Part shown: positions 34,834-46,000 of the stretch, one piece after another
How the letters are laid out: each line of letters opens with the position of its first letter
Numbering within the stretch: position 1 is the first letter of the stretch
From: Lysobacterales bacterium
GTDB lineage: Bacteria; Pseudomonadota; Gammaproteobacteria; Xanthomonadales; Rhodanobacteraceae
Direction of reading: 5' to 3'
NCBI GenBank assembly: GCA_016707485.1
Contig: JADJHN010000001.1
Location: 1,106,052-1,170,051, forward strand
Length of the DNA: 64,000 nucleotides
Notes under the pieces: generated by a model
Told to the model about the DNA's origin: nothing
Database searches by the model: none
The model's input: only the letters and a program-made list of their open reading frames with translations
Program-made: the position numbers and the translations under genes

Positions 34834-35325
34834 TCAATCACCCCAATTGCCGATGTCGGCATCGTCGCCATCTCCGCCTGGACGTCCATCGGCACCGTAA
34901 CTGTAGATATCCATATCACCATGTTGTCCGGGTTGTTGATATTGATACGGGTGATCCCATGGATCCTTGGGCAGGCGATCGAGATAAGGGCCTTTCCAGT
35001 TCGATGCTTCAGGGGTTCCCGCCGGCTTCGTGACCAGCGCCTGCAGGCCTTGTTCGCTGCTCGGGTAGCGGTGGTTGTCGAGCTTGTACATGCTCAGCGC
35101 GGTAGCCACGCCCTGCAGATCCTGCTTGACGCGGACGATGCGCGCCTCGCCCGGCCGCTCCATCACGCGCGGCACGACGATTGCGGCAAGGATGCCGAGG
35201 ATGACGACGACGACGAGGATCTCGATGAGGGTGAAGCCGCGTTGGGAGCCGGGATGACCCGCCGTTCGGCTGTCGAAAGCCGGGATTCGGGATTCGGGAT
35301 TCGGGAAACGTGATGTCGCGGGCAT
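34834..35325 (-). CDS. gspG: Type II secretion major pseudopilin GspG
   Basis: Major subunit of the type II secretion pseudopilus. The mature part FTLIEILVVVVILGILAAIVVP has Glu at +5, followed by KQDLQGVATALSMYKLDNHRYPSSEQGLQAL, the most conserved stretch of the family. The calcium-site end with DGRPGGDGDDADIGNW is complete. The leader from the ATG at 35325 is 30 residues, longer than usual, and residues 6-17 (RFPNPESRIPAF) are encoded by three copies of CGAATCCC. No in-frame start lies nearer to the cleavage site. gspC, D, E, F, L, M and N are not in the window. Confidence 0.95.
   Translation of the reverse strand: MPATSRFPNPESRIPAFDSRTAGHPGSQRGFTLIEILVVVVILGILAAIVVPRVMERPGEARIVRVKQDLQGVATALSMYKLDNHRYPSSEQGLQALVTKPAGTPEASNWKGPYLDRLPKDPWDHPYQYQQPGQHGDMDIYSYGADGRPGGDGDDADIGNWGD
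35282..35306. repeat. Triple 8-base repeat GGGATTCG in the gspG leader
   Basis: Three uninterrupted copies of GGGATTCG (plus strand) lie inside the gspG leader coding region. The same unit appears in degenerate form in the 3' end of ftsQ, so it is a dispersed element of this genome. Confidence 0.75.
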
Positions 35326-35456
35326 GGGCGCTTTTCCGTGATTCGGCCTATCAGGGTCGGGATGCCGCCAGCGCGACGGCAGGGTGCAGGATTCAACCGC
35401 GTGCGGCATCGGAAGCCTTGTGCTGGCATGGACAAGGCGTTGATCATAGCAAAGCC

Positions 35457-36821
35457 ATGTCGACCGCCCCTGCCCCGCAAAACCTGTCTCTTGTCGCACG
35501 TGATCTTGGCGTGGTCTGGCATCCGTGCACGCAGATGCACGATCACGAAACGATTCCCATGCTGGCCATCGAGAGGGCCGAAGGTGCCTGGCTGCATGCC
35601 ACCGACGGCAGGCGCTATCTCGATGCGGTCAGTTCCTGGTGGACGAATGTCTTCGGCCACCGCCACCCGCGCATCGTTGCCGGACTCAAGGATCAGCTCG
35701 ATCGCCTCGATCACATCATGCTCGCCGGCATGACCCACGAGCCGGCGGTATCCCTGGCCGAGAAATTGATCGAGGTGGCACCCGCCGGGCTGTCGCGCGT
35801 GTTCTACGCGGACAACGGTTCCAGCGCGGTCGAAGTCGCGCTGAAGATGAGTTTCCATTACTGGCGCAACCAGGGACAGCCGGCGCGCACGCGCTTCATT
35901 GCCCTGTCCGGTGGCTATCACGGCGAGACGATTGGCGCCTTGTCGGTGACCGATGTGGCGTTGTATCGCACGACCTATGCACCGTTGCTGTTTGCGCCCA
36001 TTCTCGCACCCTCGCCGGATGCCTATCTCGGCGAGATCGGTGAATCTGCCAGCGACCACGCCGCACGGCGGTTGCTCGACATGCGCGCCCTGCTGCAACG
36101 CCATGCGCACGAAGTCGCCGCCATCATCATCGAACCGCTGGTGCAATGCGCCGGCGGCATGCGCATGCATCACGCCGACTACGTGCGGGGCCTGCGCGCC
36201 TTGTGCGACGAGTTCGCCGTGCACCTGATTGCCGACGAGATCGCCGTCGGCTTCGGCCGTACCGGCACCTTGTTCGCCTGCGAGCAGGCCGCGATCACGC
36301 CGGATTTCCTGTGCCTGTCGAAAGGGCTCACCGGCGGCACCTTGCCGTTGTCTGCGGTGCTGACCAACGATGCCGTGCACGCGGCGTTCTATGCCGAGTA
36401 TTCCGCCGGCAAGGCGTTCCTGCATTCACACAGCTATACCGGCAATGCCCTGGCCTGCCGGGCGGCGCTGGAAACCCTGGCCATCTTCAGCGAGCAACCC
36501 GTGCTGGCGAGCAACCAGACGCTGAGCGCCCACCTCGGCGAGCGCCTGGCCGCCCTGGCCGATCATGCAAACGTCGCCGATGTGCGCCAGACGGGCATGA
36601 TCGCCGCCATCGAACTGGTGCGCGATCGCCGCACGCGCGAGGAGTTTCCCGCCGCCGAACGCCGCGGCATGCGCGTTTACCTGCATGGCCTGGAGCGTGG
36701 CGTGATCCTGCGGCCACTTGGCAATGTCGTTTATTTCATGCCGCCGTATTGCGTGAGCACGGCCGAGATCGACCTTATGGTCGAAGCGGCAATCGAGGGA
36801 ATCGAGCGCGCCGTCGCCTGA
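35457..36821 (+). CDS. bioA: Adenosylmethionine--8-amino-7-oxononanoate aminotransferase
   Basis: PLP enzyme of biotin synthesis that makes 7,8-diaminononanoate using SAM as amino donor. The 454-residue protein has WHPCTQMHDHE near the N-terminus, the SSWWTNVFGHRHP substrate segment (about 59-71), GSSAVEVALKM (about 121), DEIAVGFGRTG (about 260) and the PLP lysine in LSKGLTGG (about 289). The ATG at 35457 was chosen because conserved sequence starts just after it; the open frame runs upstream toward gspG. rsmE follows 40 bases downstream. It is divergent from gspG. Confidence 0.96.
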   Translation: MSTAPAPQNLSLVARDLGVVWHPCTQMHDHETIPMLAIERAEGAWLHATDGRRYLDAVSSWWTNVFGHRHPRIVAGLKDQLDRLDHIMLAGMTHEPAVSLAEKLIEVAPAGLSRVFYADNGSSAVEVALKMSFHYWRNQGQPARTRFIALSGGYHGETIGALSVTDVALYRTTYAPLLFAPILAPSPDAYLGEIGESASDHAARRLLDMRALLQRHAHEVAAIIIEPLVQCAGGMRMHHADYVRGLRALCDEFAVHLIADEIAVGFGRTGTLFACEQAAITPDFLCLSKGLTGGTLPLSAVLTNDAVHAAFYAEYSAGKAFLHSHSYTGNALACRAALETLAIFSEQPVLASNQTLSAHLGERLAALADHANVADVRQTGMIAAIELVRDRRTREEFPAAERRGMRVYLHGLERGVILRPLGNVVYFMPPYCVSTAEIDLMVEAAIEGIERAVA

Positions 36822-36861
36822 CGGCCGTGCCAGGCGATCCACGTTGCCCTAAGATCCGATC

Positions 36862-37596
36862 ATGCGTATCCCGCGAGTTTGTGTATTTGCCGATCTTGCC
36901 GCCGGCACCGAAATGCTCTTGCCAACCCAGGTTGGCGAGCACCTGGCGCGCGTCCTGCGCCTTGAGCGCGGCCATCCCATCGTCCTCTTCAACGGCGATG
37001 GCCACGAGTTTCGCGGCGAGATCAGCCAACTGGGCAAGCGGGCGGTGAGCGTGCGCGTGCTCGAGATGCTCGACAGCGCCAATCGTGAAAGTCCGCTGCA
37101 ACTGACCCTGGCACAAGGTGTCGCTCGCGGCGAGAAGATGGACCTGATCGTGCAGAAGGCCACCGAACTTGGCGTCAGCCGCATCATCCCGCTGATAACC
37201 GAGCGCACCGAAGTGAAGCTGGATGCCGAACGCGCCGGGCGGCGGCTCGCTCATTGGCAGGCAGTGATTGCCGCAGCTTGCGAGCAATCCGGTCGCGTTC
37301 GCTTGCCGACGCTTGCAGCACCGCAACGGCTTGCCACCTGGGCGTCAGCGCTGGGCGAAGAAAGCGGCCTTCGGCTCGCCCTCGATCCAGCCGGCGAGGT
37401 GTCCCCGCGTGCATTGCCGGCGTTTGCATCCGCCGTGCTCGTGGTCGGACCGGAAGGCGGTCTTTCCGATCAGGACCTGAATATCCTCGATCAAGCGGAT
37501 TTCCGCGGCCTGCGCCTGGGTCCGCGCATCCTGCGCACCGAAACCGCCGGGCTTGCGGCGATTACCGCCCTGCAGGCAATCCACGGCGACCTTTGA
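36862..37596 (+). CDS. rsmE: 16S rRNA (uracil1498-N3)-methyltransferase
   Basis: SPOUT-class enzyme that methylates U1498 of 16S rRNA. The 244-residue protein has the N-terminal PUA-like domain (HLARVLRLERGHPIVLFNGDG), QKATELGVSRIIPLITERTEV (about 98-118), and the C-terminal knot with VVGPEGGLSDQDLN and LRLGPRILRTETAGLAAI. It is probably cotranscribed with bioA and ends 7 bases before the convergent chpC. Confidence 0.96.
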   Translation: MRIPRVCVFADLAAGTEMLLPTQVGEHLARVLRLERGHPIVLFNGDGHEFRGEISQLGKRAVSVRVLEMLDSANRESPLQLTLAQGVARGEKMDLIVQKATELGVSRIIPLITERTEVKLDAERAGRRLAHWQAVIAAACEQSGRVRLPTLAAPQRLATWASALGEESGLRLALDPAGEVSPRALPAFASAVLVVGPEGGLSDQDLNILDQADFRGLRLGPRILRTETAGLAAITALQAIHGDL

Positions 37597-37603
37597 GCAG
37601 GCG

Positions 37604-38074
37604 TCAGGCCGTGGCGGTGGCCTCGGCAATCATGCGCTCGATGGCACCGAGATCCGGAATCACGGCGTGGTCATCACGCACCAGCACTTCGGAGTGCACG
37701 CCGGGACCCACCTCGGTGTTGTCGCCGGTGGTCAACAGCAGTTCCGAGGTGATCGTGGTCAGGCGCGGGAAGCCCTGCGCCAGCATGGCAAGGAAAGGAA
37801 TCTTGGCATTGCCGCTGAGGCCCTTGAGAACGGTGACGCGCGCGTTGCGCGTGTCTTCCTCGCTGGCATGACCAGCCAGCACCGGCAAGGAGAACAAGGG
37901 CAGGCGCCAACCGCGCCAGCTCAGGCGCCCGAGCAGCCATGCCGGTGCGCCTTCGATCTTTTCCGGCTGGGTGTAGGTGATCACCTCGGCCACGGTTGCG
38001 TTTGGCAGCAGCACGCGCCCGCCGGTCACCGGAATCATGACGCCACGAATTTCGCGCGGTAGATCGACCATCAC
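37604..38074 (-). CDS. chpC: CheW-like protein ChpC of the Pil-Chp system
   Basis: A 156-residue CheW-domain protein, last gene of the pil-chp run. The segments ATVAEVITYTQPEKIEGAPAWLLGRLSWRGWRLPLFSL and the later TSELLLTTGDNTE fit the beta-barrel adaptor fold that connects receptors to the kinase. ChpC is the accessory adaptor of the type IV pilus chemosensory system in Pseudomonas; the same order is seen here. The start may be at 38074 or 38071, since two Met codons are adjacent. Confidence 0.85.
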   Translation of the reverse strand: MMVDLPREIRGVMIPVTGGRVLLPNATVAEVITYTQPEKIEGAPAWLLGRLSWRGWRLPLFSLPVLAGHASEEDTRNARVTVLKGLSGNAKIPFLAMLAQGFPRLTTITSELLLTTGDNTEVGPGVHSEVLVRDDHAVIPDLGAIERMIAEATATA

Positions 38075-38081
38075 GATGTCC

Positions 38082-40049
38082 TCAAGATTTCGCAGTCACG
38101 TTCAATTCGCCGAGCAGCTTGCCGGCCAATGCCTTCGGTGAACCAACAAAGCTGACCACCCCGGTTTCGACGACGCCGTCGACCATCGAGCTGATCACGC
38201 AGGTATCCGGATCCTGTGCATAGACCGTGCCGCCAATTCCGGCCAAATAGCGGCTGCCCTGCGCGGCATCTTCAGCCATGCCGGAGAAGATGATCGCGCC
38301 AGCCTTGGCACCGAAGCGATCGGCAACGTCCTCGAGCACCTGGTCGATCGAGGGCGAGTTCGGCCGCTCGCCGGCAGCTTGCGCTTCCAGCGTGATCACG
38401 CCGGCGCGATCGACGCGCAAGCGATGCGTGGTCGGCACGATGACGATGTCGCCATGACTCACGCGCTCGCCGTGCGAAGGCGTGCGCACCATAAGCGAGG
38501 TCGAGCGGGCCAGTTGCTGGGCCATGATTTCCATGAATTCCGCACCCATGTGCTGGGCGAGCAGGAACAGGGCTGGACATTTGGCGGGAATCTCGGCAAG
38601 GAACTCACGCACCGCCTCGGGACCTCCGATCGACGCGCCCAGCACCCAGACCCGGCTGATGGCAACCTGGTTGCTTGGATCAAGCCACGATTCGTGGGCC
38701 AGCGTGCCGGTCCCGGATGTCTGGTGCGCGACGGCTTCCTCGATCGGAATCAATTCCAGCGACAAGCCGACTGCATCATCCCTGTCCTCGACCACTTCAT
38801 CGGTCGGGGCGAGATATTCCGAGGCGCTGATCTTTTCAATGCCGAAAGTTGCCGGCACGCCTTCGTCACGCTGACCGGCATCCGGTGCGGCTGCGCCGTC
38901 ATCCAGATCCGCGAGACTCCAGGTGAAGGCCGATTCAACCTTGGGCGCAGGGATTTCCTCGACTTCCGCAGGCGTGTCCGACGCACCCGCGGGTGCCGCT
39001 GGCGACGTTTCATTCCAGTCGAGATCGAGCATTTCAAGCCCGGCCAGATCGTTGCCGGCAGCTGCGGCATCACTGGCGCTCGCGATCTCGATCAGATCCA
39101 CCTCGACCGGACTGGTCTCGCTCTCGTCCACCGAAACCATCTCGATGGCCTCGATGGATTCCTCGTCGGCATCGGCAAAGCCGTCCAGATCGCCAAAGCC
39201 CAGGGATTCCTCGCCCTGTGCCGCGATCACATCGAAAGCCGACATCTCCACGGTTGCCTCGGCGGCGGATGCCTCGGGCAGGTCCTCGGCCAGGAAGATG
39301 CCGTCGAATTCATCCGGTTCCATGGTCGCGGTGGCAGCCGAATCCGCGGTCTCTGCGGAATCCTCGAATTCGGAAAGATCCAGCACCGGCATGGGAATGG
39401 TGTCGTCAAGCGACGGCGCGGCGGCGGAACGCGGGATCTCCTCGACCGGCGCGGTCAGCGGATCGGCTTCCGACTCCCTCAGCAAGGCGCTGATATCGGC
39501 AAACTCGTCAATCTCGATGACGCTGTCCAGTTCCATGGCCGCGCCGTGCGCCGTATCGGCATCAACGCTGGCGATCGCATCGATTGTCGATTCGGCGAGT
39601 TCAGTGGCGCGCGGGATGTCTGCCGCGTGCGGAACCTGTGCGGCCTCGGCAACCACCGCGGCCGGACTGCGCTGCGGTACCGGCTCGGCCCCTTCCGGGC
39701 GCGGCGGATCGGCATCGGACGAACCGAGGATCTTCGCCGCAAGATGGCGCGCCCAGCGCGCCTGCTCCCAGCCGGAAAGCTGGCTGGAGACCTGGGCCTC
39801 ATTGAAAATCACGTTGTAGCGGTCGTCGTCGAGCAGCGCATAGACATCATCCAGATGCGCTTCGACTTCCGGATCAAGGTTGACCACGACGACGCGCGCG
39901 CCCGATTGCTCCAGCGCCTCGCGGTCGAACTCGGCGGCCTGGCATTCGTAGACGATCGGCGTGCCGGAAGCCGCCAGCGCATCGCGTAGATGGCGTCCGG
40001 AATCACCTGCCTGCGAGAGCAGTGCAATCGGCATCGTATTCTCAGGCAT
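38082..40049 (-). CDS. chpB: CheB-like methylesterase ChpB of the Pil-Chp system
   Basis: A 655-residue protein with three parts: an N-terminal receiver-like domain (about 1-110) without a clear phosphoacceptor pattern, a long acidic Glu/Ala/Asp-rich linker (about 115-460), and a C-terminal CheB methylesterase domain. The catalytic residues are present: Ser in GASIGGPEAV, His in AQHMGAEF, and Asp in GMAEDAAQG. It should demethylate the PilJ receptor. The long acidic linker makes it larger than typical ChpB proteins. It overlaps chpA by 8 bases. Confidence 0.88.
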   Translation of the reverse strand: MPENTMPIALLSQAGDSGRHLRDALAASGTPIVYECQAAEFDREALEQSGARVVVVNLDPEVEAHLDDVYALLDDDRYNVIFNEAQVSSQLSGWEQARWARHLAAKILGSSDADPPRPEGAEPVPQRSPAAVVAEAAQVPHAADIPRATELAESTIDAIASVDADTAHGAAMELDSVIEIDEFADISALLRESEADPLTAPVEEIPRSAAAPSLDDTIPMPVLDLSEFEDSAETADSAATATMEPDEFDGIFLAEDLPEASAAEATVEMSAFDVIAAQGEESLGFGDLDGFADADEESIEAIEMVSVDESETSPVEVDLIEIASASDAAAAGNDLAGLEMLDLDWNETSPAAPAGASDTPAEVEEIPAPKVESAFTWSLADLDDGAAAPDAGQRDEGVPATFGIEKISASEYLAPTDEVVEDRDDAVGLSLELIPIEEAVAHQTSGTGTLAHESWLDPSNQVAISRVWVLGASIGGPEAVREFLAEIPAKCPALFLLAQHMGAEFMEIMAQQLARSTSLMVRTPSHGERVSHGDIVIVPTTHRLRVDRAGVITLEAQAAGERPNSPSIDQVLEDVADRFGAKAGAIIFSGMAEDAAQGSRYLAGIGGTVYAQDPDTCVISSMVDGVVETGVVSFVGSPKALAGKLLGELNVTAKS

Positions 40050-43000
40050 TGGCGCGGGTTGTCCTCAGGGTTTCCTGGACCTGACGCAGCAGATCGGCTT
40101 CCTGGTAGGGCTTGCCCAGATAGCGTTCGACACCGATTTCGAGTGCGCGCTGGCGATGCTTCTCGCCGGTGCGCGAGGTGACCATGATGATCGGCACGCC
40201 CTTCAGCCGCGCATCGTTGCGCATGTAGGTGGCAAGTTCGTATCCGTCCATGCGCGGCATCTCGATATCCAGAAGCATCAGGTCGGGAACCGTATCCTGC
40301 AGCTTTTCGACTGCGTCCAGGCCATCTTTCGCGGTGACCACTTCCATGTCGGCGCGCTCGAGGACGCGCGTGGTGACCTTGCGCATGGTAATGGAATCGT
40401 CGACGACCATGATCGTGGTCTTGCGCACGACTTCGGGGAGTTCCGGCACCTGCAGCAATTCGGCGCTTTCCGGCGTCTCGCCTGCGGCGACACTTGCACG
40501 CAACGAAGCAACTCGACGCACCAGCGGCGCCAGATCGAGAATCATGATGACCGAACCGTCACCCATGATGGTCGCGCCGAAGATGCCAGGTACCGAGCTG
40601 ATCTGCGGGCCAACCGACTTGACCACGATTTCGCGCGAGCCGACGACGGCATCGATGCGCACCGCGGCGCGCTGATCACCCGTGCGCGTCATCAGCAGCG
40701 GCAACTGGGTCTCATCGAGTACGCGCCCCTGCGGCACTCCGAGCAGTTGTGAAAGTTCGTAAATGTTGAAATCTTCGCCGGCGTAGGTATAGGTCTGTTC
40801 GCCACTGCTGACGCGACGGCTGTAGTCGTCGAGGGCAATGCGCACGACGCCCTGCACCGAGGACATCGGCACCGCGTAGGTGGAATCGCCGAGCTTGACC
40901 AGGATCGCCTGGGTCACCGCGAGGGTGAACGGCAGGCGGATCGTGAACGTCGTGCCGGTGCCGGCAATGGAATCGATCACCAGCGAACCACCGAGCTGCT
41001 TGATCTCGCTGTGCACCACATCCATGCCCACGCCACGGCCGGCGAGCTGGGTGACCTGCTCGGCGGTCGAGAAACCCGCTTCGAGGATGAAGCCGTACAG
41101 ATCGCGGTCGGAAAGATTCACTTCCGGGCTGAGCAGGCCGAGCGAAATCGCCTTGCGCCGAATGGCATCGCGATCCATGCCGCGGCCGTCGTCGCTGATG
41201 CGCAGGACGACTTCCGTCGATTCACGCGAAACACGTATGGTGACGGTGCCATCGAGTGGCTTGTTCGCGGCAAGGCGCTGCTGCGGCGACTCGATGCCGT
41301 GGGCCAGCGCGTTGCGCAGCATGTGCTCGAACGGAGCCTTCATGCGCTCGAGCAGGTTTCGATCCATTTCGCCCTGCGCGCCTTCGACCTTGAGCTGGGC
41401 GCGCTTGCCGAGTTCCTGTGCTGCCTGGCGCACGGTGCGCCGCAGCGAGGGAACCATCGAATCGAACGGCACCATGCGCGTGCGCATGAGACCTTCCTGC
41501 AGATCCGAGCTCACCCGCGACTGTTGCAGGAGCAGGGTTTCCGACTGCCGTGTCAGGTCGTCCAGCAAGCCCTGGATGGACACCAGATCCGAAACCGATT
41601 CGCCGAGTGCTCGCGAGTACTGCTGCAGCTGCGAGAAGCGATCCAGTTCGAGCGGATCGAAGGCCGTTTCGACACCTTCATGATGCTCGCGTTGATAACG
41701 CGCGATGATCTGAGCTTCGGTCTCGATTTCGAGCTTGCGCAGCTGCTCGCGCAGACGACTGACCGTCTGCTCGAACTCGACCAGGTTGAAGCGGAAGGTG
41801 GAAATCTGCTGCTCAAGTCGCGAGCGGTAAATCGAAACTTCGCCGGCATAGTTGACCAGCGAGTCGAGCAGCTCGGAACGCACGCGGATCATTTCCTGCG
41901 GCGCACGCGGCTCGTCTTCCGTCTCCACGGCAGGCAAGGCACGTGGAGCGGGACGTGGCACCACGGCCGCAGGCTTGGCTTCCGCCGCCGGAGTCTCCGG
42001 CGCTGGCTGATGCGCAACGTCATTCAGCGTCTCGCCAGCGACCAGGTTTTCCAGCCGGGCGATCATCTGCTCGGGCATGGCGATCGCTTCACGGCGCGCA
42101 ATGCGCTGGACCAGGCCGTGCAGGGCATCGTAGCTGCGTTCCAGCGCCTCGACCGCCAGCATATCCATGCTGCGATGACCGTCGTAGGTCGCGTCCAGCA
42201 GGGACTCCATGGCGTGGGTCAGGTCGCCGATCGGGCCGATACCGGCCATGCGCGCACCACCCTTCAGCGTGTGCAGGTCGCGTTGCAGGTTGACGATCAG
42301 TTCGCGATCCTGCGGGGCATCGCGAAGTTGCGCCATCACCGAATCGGAATGATCGAGGATGTCATTGCCTTCCTGGACGAAGATGTCCAGCAGGTCCTGA
42401 TCCATCTCGGGCAATTCAAGCCGCCCCTCAGGCTGCAGGTCTTCCTCGTAGGCAGCCTGGTCGATCAGCACCGTCGCATCGGCAAGTGCCGGTGCCGGGC
42501 CTGCCTGCGCAGCCTCGGAGACATCCGCTTTGCCTGGCTCAACGAGGATTGTCTCGGCATCGGTCTCGATGTCGGCTTCCGCCTCGCCATCGACCAAGCT
42601 GGCTTCGAATTCCCCTGAGCCAAGTTCGATGTCGAGTGCTTCGAGCGGCTCGATGGCAGCTTCTGCCGGTGTGTCCGTGGCCGCGACCGACTCCAGCAGC
42701 GTCTCCTCGAACTCGATGGGCGACGCCGGCACGGAGGCTTCGGATTCTTCGCTGGCGATGGTTTCCGCTGCGGATTCAGGTTCATCGAATGCGGATTCCG
42801 TTACGGCCCTGTCAGGCAGCGCATCGAGCGCACCGGCGGCCTCGAAAAGGGCATCGAAATCGGTATCCGCCGGCACCTGTTCGGGCGCCACCGGCGCGTC
42901 CCAGCCGGGCGCGGATGCAGGCAGTTCGTCGGCCAGTTCGGCACTTGCGAATTCCTTGTCCTCCAACTTTTCGACCAGGGCCGAGGTCAGGTCGAGCTCG

Positions 43001-46000
43001 GCAAAATCCAGTTCGGTGGTCGCTGCTGTTGCGGCTTCGGCGGCAGCCGACTGCACCTCGACCGCAGCAGACTCGTCTGCGGCGGGCGACTCGGACTCTT
43101 CCTCGGCCAGCACGCCGTCGTCGTCCTGATGATAGAACTGCAGCGAGCTCTCCGGCTCGTGCAGGGTGTCGCGCAATTCGGTGATGCGCGCGGTCAATCC
43201 GTCGGTGTCGGGCAAGTCGCGGCCGCCGCGATCGAGGCAGGCCATGACTTCACGAACCATCGCGGCGGCTTCGCCGAGCACTGCCTTGCCTTCGCGATCG
43301 ATCGGAAAGGCACTTGCGCGCATGCGCTTGAGGTAGCCTTCGAGCGGCGACAGCATCTGCGAGAGCGGATCGATCTCGACCATCGCGATGGCGCCACTGA
43401 GGGTATGCGCCGCGCGCAGGACCGGTTCGGAAACGGGCAACGGGCCCGAGCTGGCCTGGCCGAGAAAATCGTCGACGACGCTCAGATGCATCGCCGTTTC
43501 ACTCTTGAGGATGTCGAACAGGACCGGATCCAGTCCCGGCAAGGGTCCGGCGACGATCTCGACCGAATCATCCTCGAACTCGACCGGTGTCGGTATCGGC
43601 GACGCTGCCGCCACGACCTGCAAGGGTGCAGGAATACGGCGCGTGACCCGCTTCTTGACCACGCGCTTGACCATCGTCGTCGCCGGTGCGCGGCTCGGTA
43701 CCGTGGCCAGTTCGCCCTCTGCCAGGCGATCGGCGGTGTCGACGATGGCCTGGATATCAACGTCGGGCGAACCTTCGCCACGCAGGGCGGCAAGCTGTCC
43801 GGGCAAGGCATTGATGGCATGTTCGACCAGGGCCATGGCCTGCGCGCTGGGACCGATCGAGCGGTCGAGCACGCGATTGAGCATGCTCTCGACCTTCCAG
43901 CTGAATTCGCCAAGGGCGAGTGCGCCGACAAGTCGACCCGAACCCTTCAGGGTGTGGAACGAGCGACGGATCGGTTTGACCTGTTCGAGATCATCCGGCT
44001 TCGCACGCCACTGCGGAAACTGCGTGCGCAGGTTGTCGATTTCCTCCTGCACTTCTTCGATGAAGACATCACGGATCTCGTCATCGATCTCGTTGGAGGC
44101 GGTAATCTGGAAGCTGCCATCGGCGGTTCCTCCTGCGGCAACCTCCTCCTCGACTTCTTCCTCGATCTCCTCTTCGATCTCGATCCAGCGGCTGCCATCG
44201 GCATCGACGATGACGCCGACATCCGCTTGCGCGGCACCCGCATCGCTGGCCGGGATTTCCGCGTCGCGATCATGGATTGTCTCGGCAAGGCGCATGCCGG
44301 CGACATCCTGCTCGGACGGCAGGTTGTCGACAGCCTCGCCGACGATCAGGCCACGCAAATCATCGCCTTCGGCCACTTCCACGATGCGGTCGAGTTCGGA
44401 TGGTTGCTCGACGGTTACCGCATTTTCGGACGAAGGGAATTCGCGTTCGGCGGAAACCGCAAAATCAAGCCCGTCGAGGTCGACTTCCCCCGAATCGACT
44501 GCCGTCGCGGAGCGCACGGAGGCACTCTGCCCCAGGGGCAGATGTTCGCCCCAACTCGGGAAATCGGAAGCCGCTGGAGCGAGATCGAGTTCCCGGCCAA
44601 CGTAGGCCCGCGCAGCGTTGTCGGTCGAACGCTCGACCGGCTCGACCAATGCGGCTTCCGCCGCGCGCATGTCCTCCGGGCTGAGCGGCCCGCCGCCATC
44701 CGGTCGGCCGCCGCCGCCACCAGGCTCATCGCCACCGTCTGCAACCGGAATCGGCCAATAGCCCAGGGACTCGAGGCTGCTGCGGGTCACCTCAAGGATC
44801 TTCTGACGTCCGCCGCGCTGATCGCGCGTGGCTTCAAGGTAATACTCGATCGAGGCCAGAGCATCGGCGAGCTTGTCCATCTGTTCGGTGGTCGGCACGC
44901 GCCGATGGCGGATCAGCTCGACTTCGACGAAACGCACGATGCCACTCATCAATTCCGCCGCGGCGCCGAGATCGAGCATGCGCAGGGCACCCGAAATCTC
45001 CTCCAGCAAGCGCGGAATCTGTTCGACGCGCTCGTGATCCCACGGTGATTCGATGAAGGCGATGACATCATGCTTGGCCTGCTGGATGTTCACGGCAGCT
45101 TCGTGCATCAGCGCATCGAGGATCTTCCGGATTTCCGCCTTGGGCAACTCGGTGCCATCGCCGTCGCCTTCCTCGCCGGTCGCGCCCAGGCGCTCGATGT
45201 GATCGTCCAGCGAGGCTTCGACATAGAGCAGGGCCCCGGCGACGTCGAGCAGGGTGCCTTCATCCGCCTCGCGGCGGCCTTGCGCAATCTCCTCGATGGT
45301 GGCGCGCTGCTCGGTGACCACGCGCCTCGGCACGCCGAGTCCAAGCATGCCCAGGGTGTCGCGGACCCGATCCAGCAGCTCGACCTGACCAAGCAGGTCG
45401 GCCGGATCACGTTGTTGCGCACGCAGGTAGATGTCCAGCGATTCCTTGACACGCATGAGGTCGTCCTTGATCGCCACGGAAACCGTGTCGAGCAAGGTGC
45501 GGTTGTGTCCGGAGATCGAGCTCTTGGCGTGTTCGACTTCACGATCGGTCGGCAGCAGCGAATCCAGACCGTAGGTGTCGCGAATCGCGGCAACCCGTTC
45601 ACTCTGGCTGCCAGAATGTGCAATGTAGTAAAGAAGATTCTGCACCAGCATGTGTGGCGGCACGACCTGCATGCCGACCTCACCCTGCTCGGCAAAGCGC
45701 CGGATCTCGCGATCGACTCCGCCAAACAGCAGCTTCACCGAGGCACCCGGTTGCAGGCTGCCATCGCTGACCGCGTCGGCAACACCGGCCGCCACCCAGA
45801 ACAGGCGCCGCGGCTCTTCGCCGGCGGCAACGGTCTGCCGCAGGCGATCGAGGACATCACGCAATCTCGTCGAATGCTGCGGATTGCCGGAATCACGAAA
45901 CCATTTGAGCAGGGCGGCCTGGAAGGCCAGGCGCAAGCGCAACGCGAGACTGCGCAGTTCCTTCAACGGAAGTTCGGCGGGCAAGCCTCTGGCCGCTTCC

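Noticed and set aside
36814..36837. Hairpin TCGCCTG-N10-CAGGCGA at the end of bioA
   Set aside because: It overlaps the bioA stop, has no T-run, and rsmE follows closely, so termination there is unlikely.
41943..43184. Pro/Arg-rich open frames on the plus strand inside chpA
   Set aside because: They mirror the acidic Glu/Ala linkers of chpA on the other strand.
43129..45048. 639-codon open frame on the plus strand
   Set aside because: Antisense shadow of chpA.
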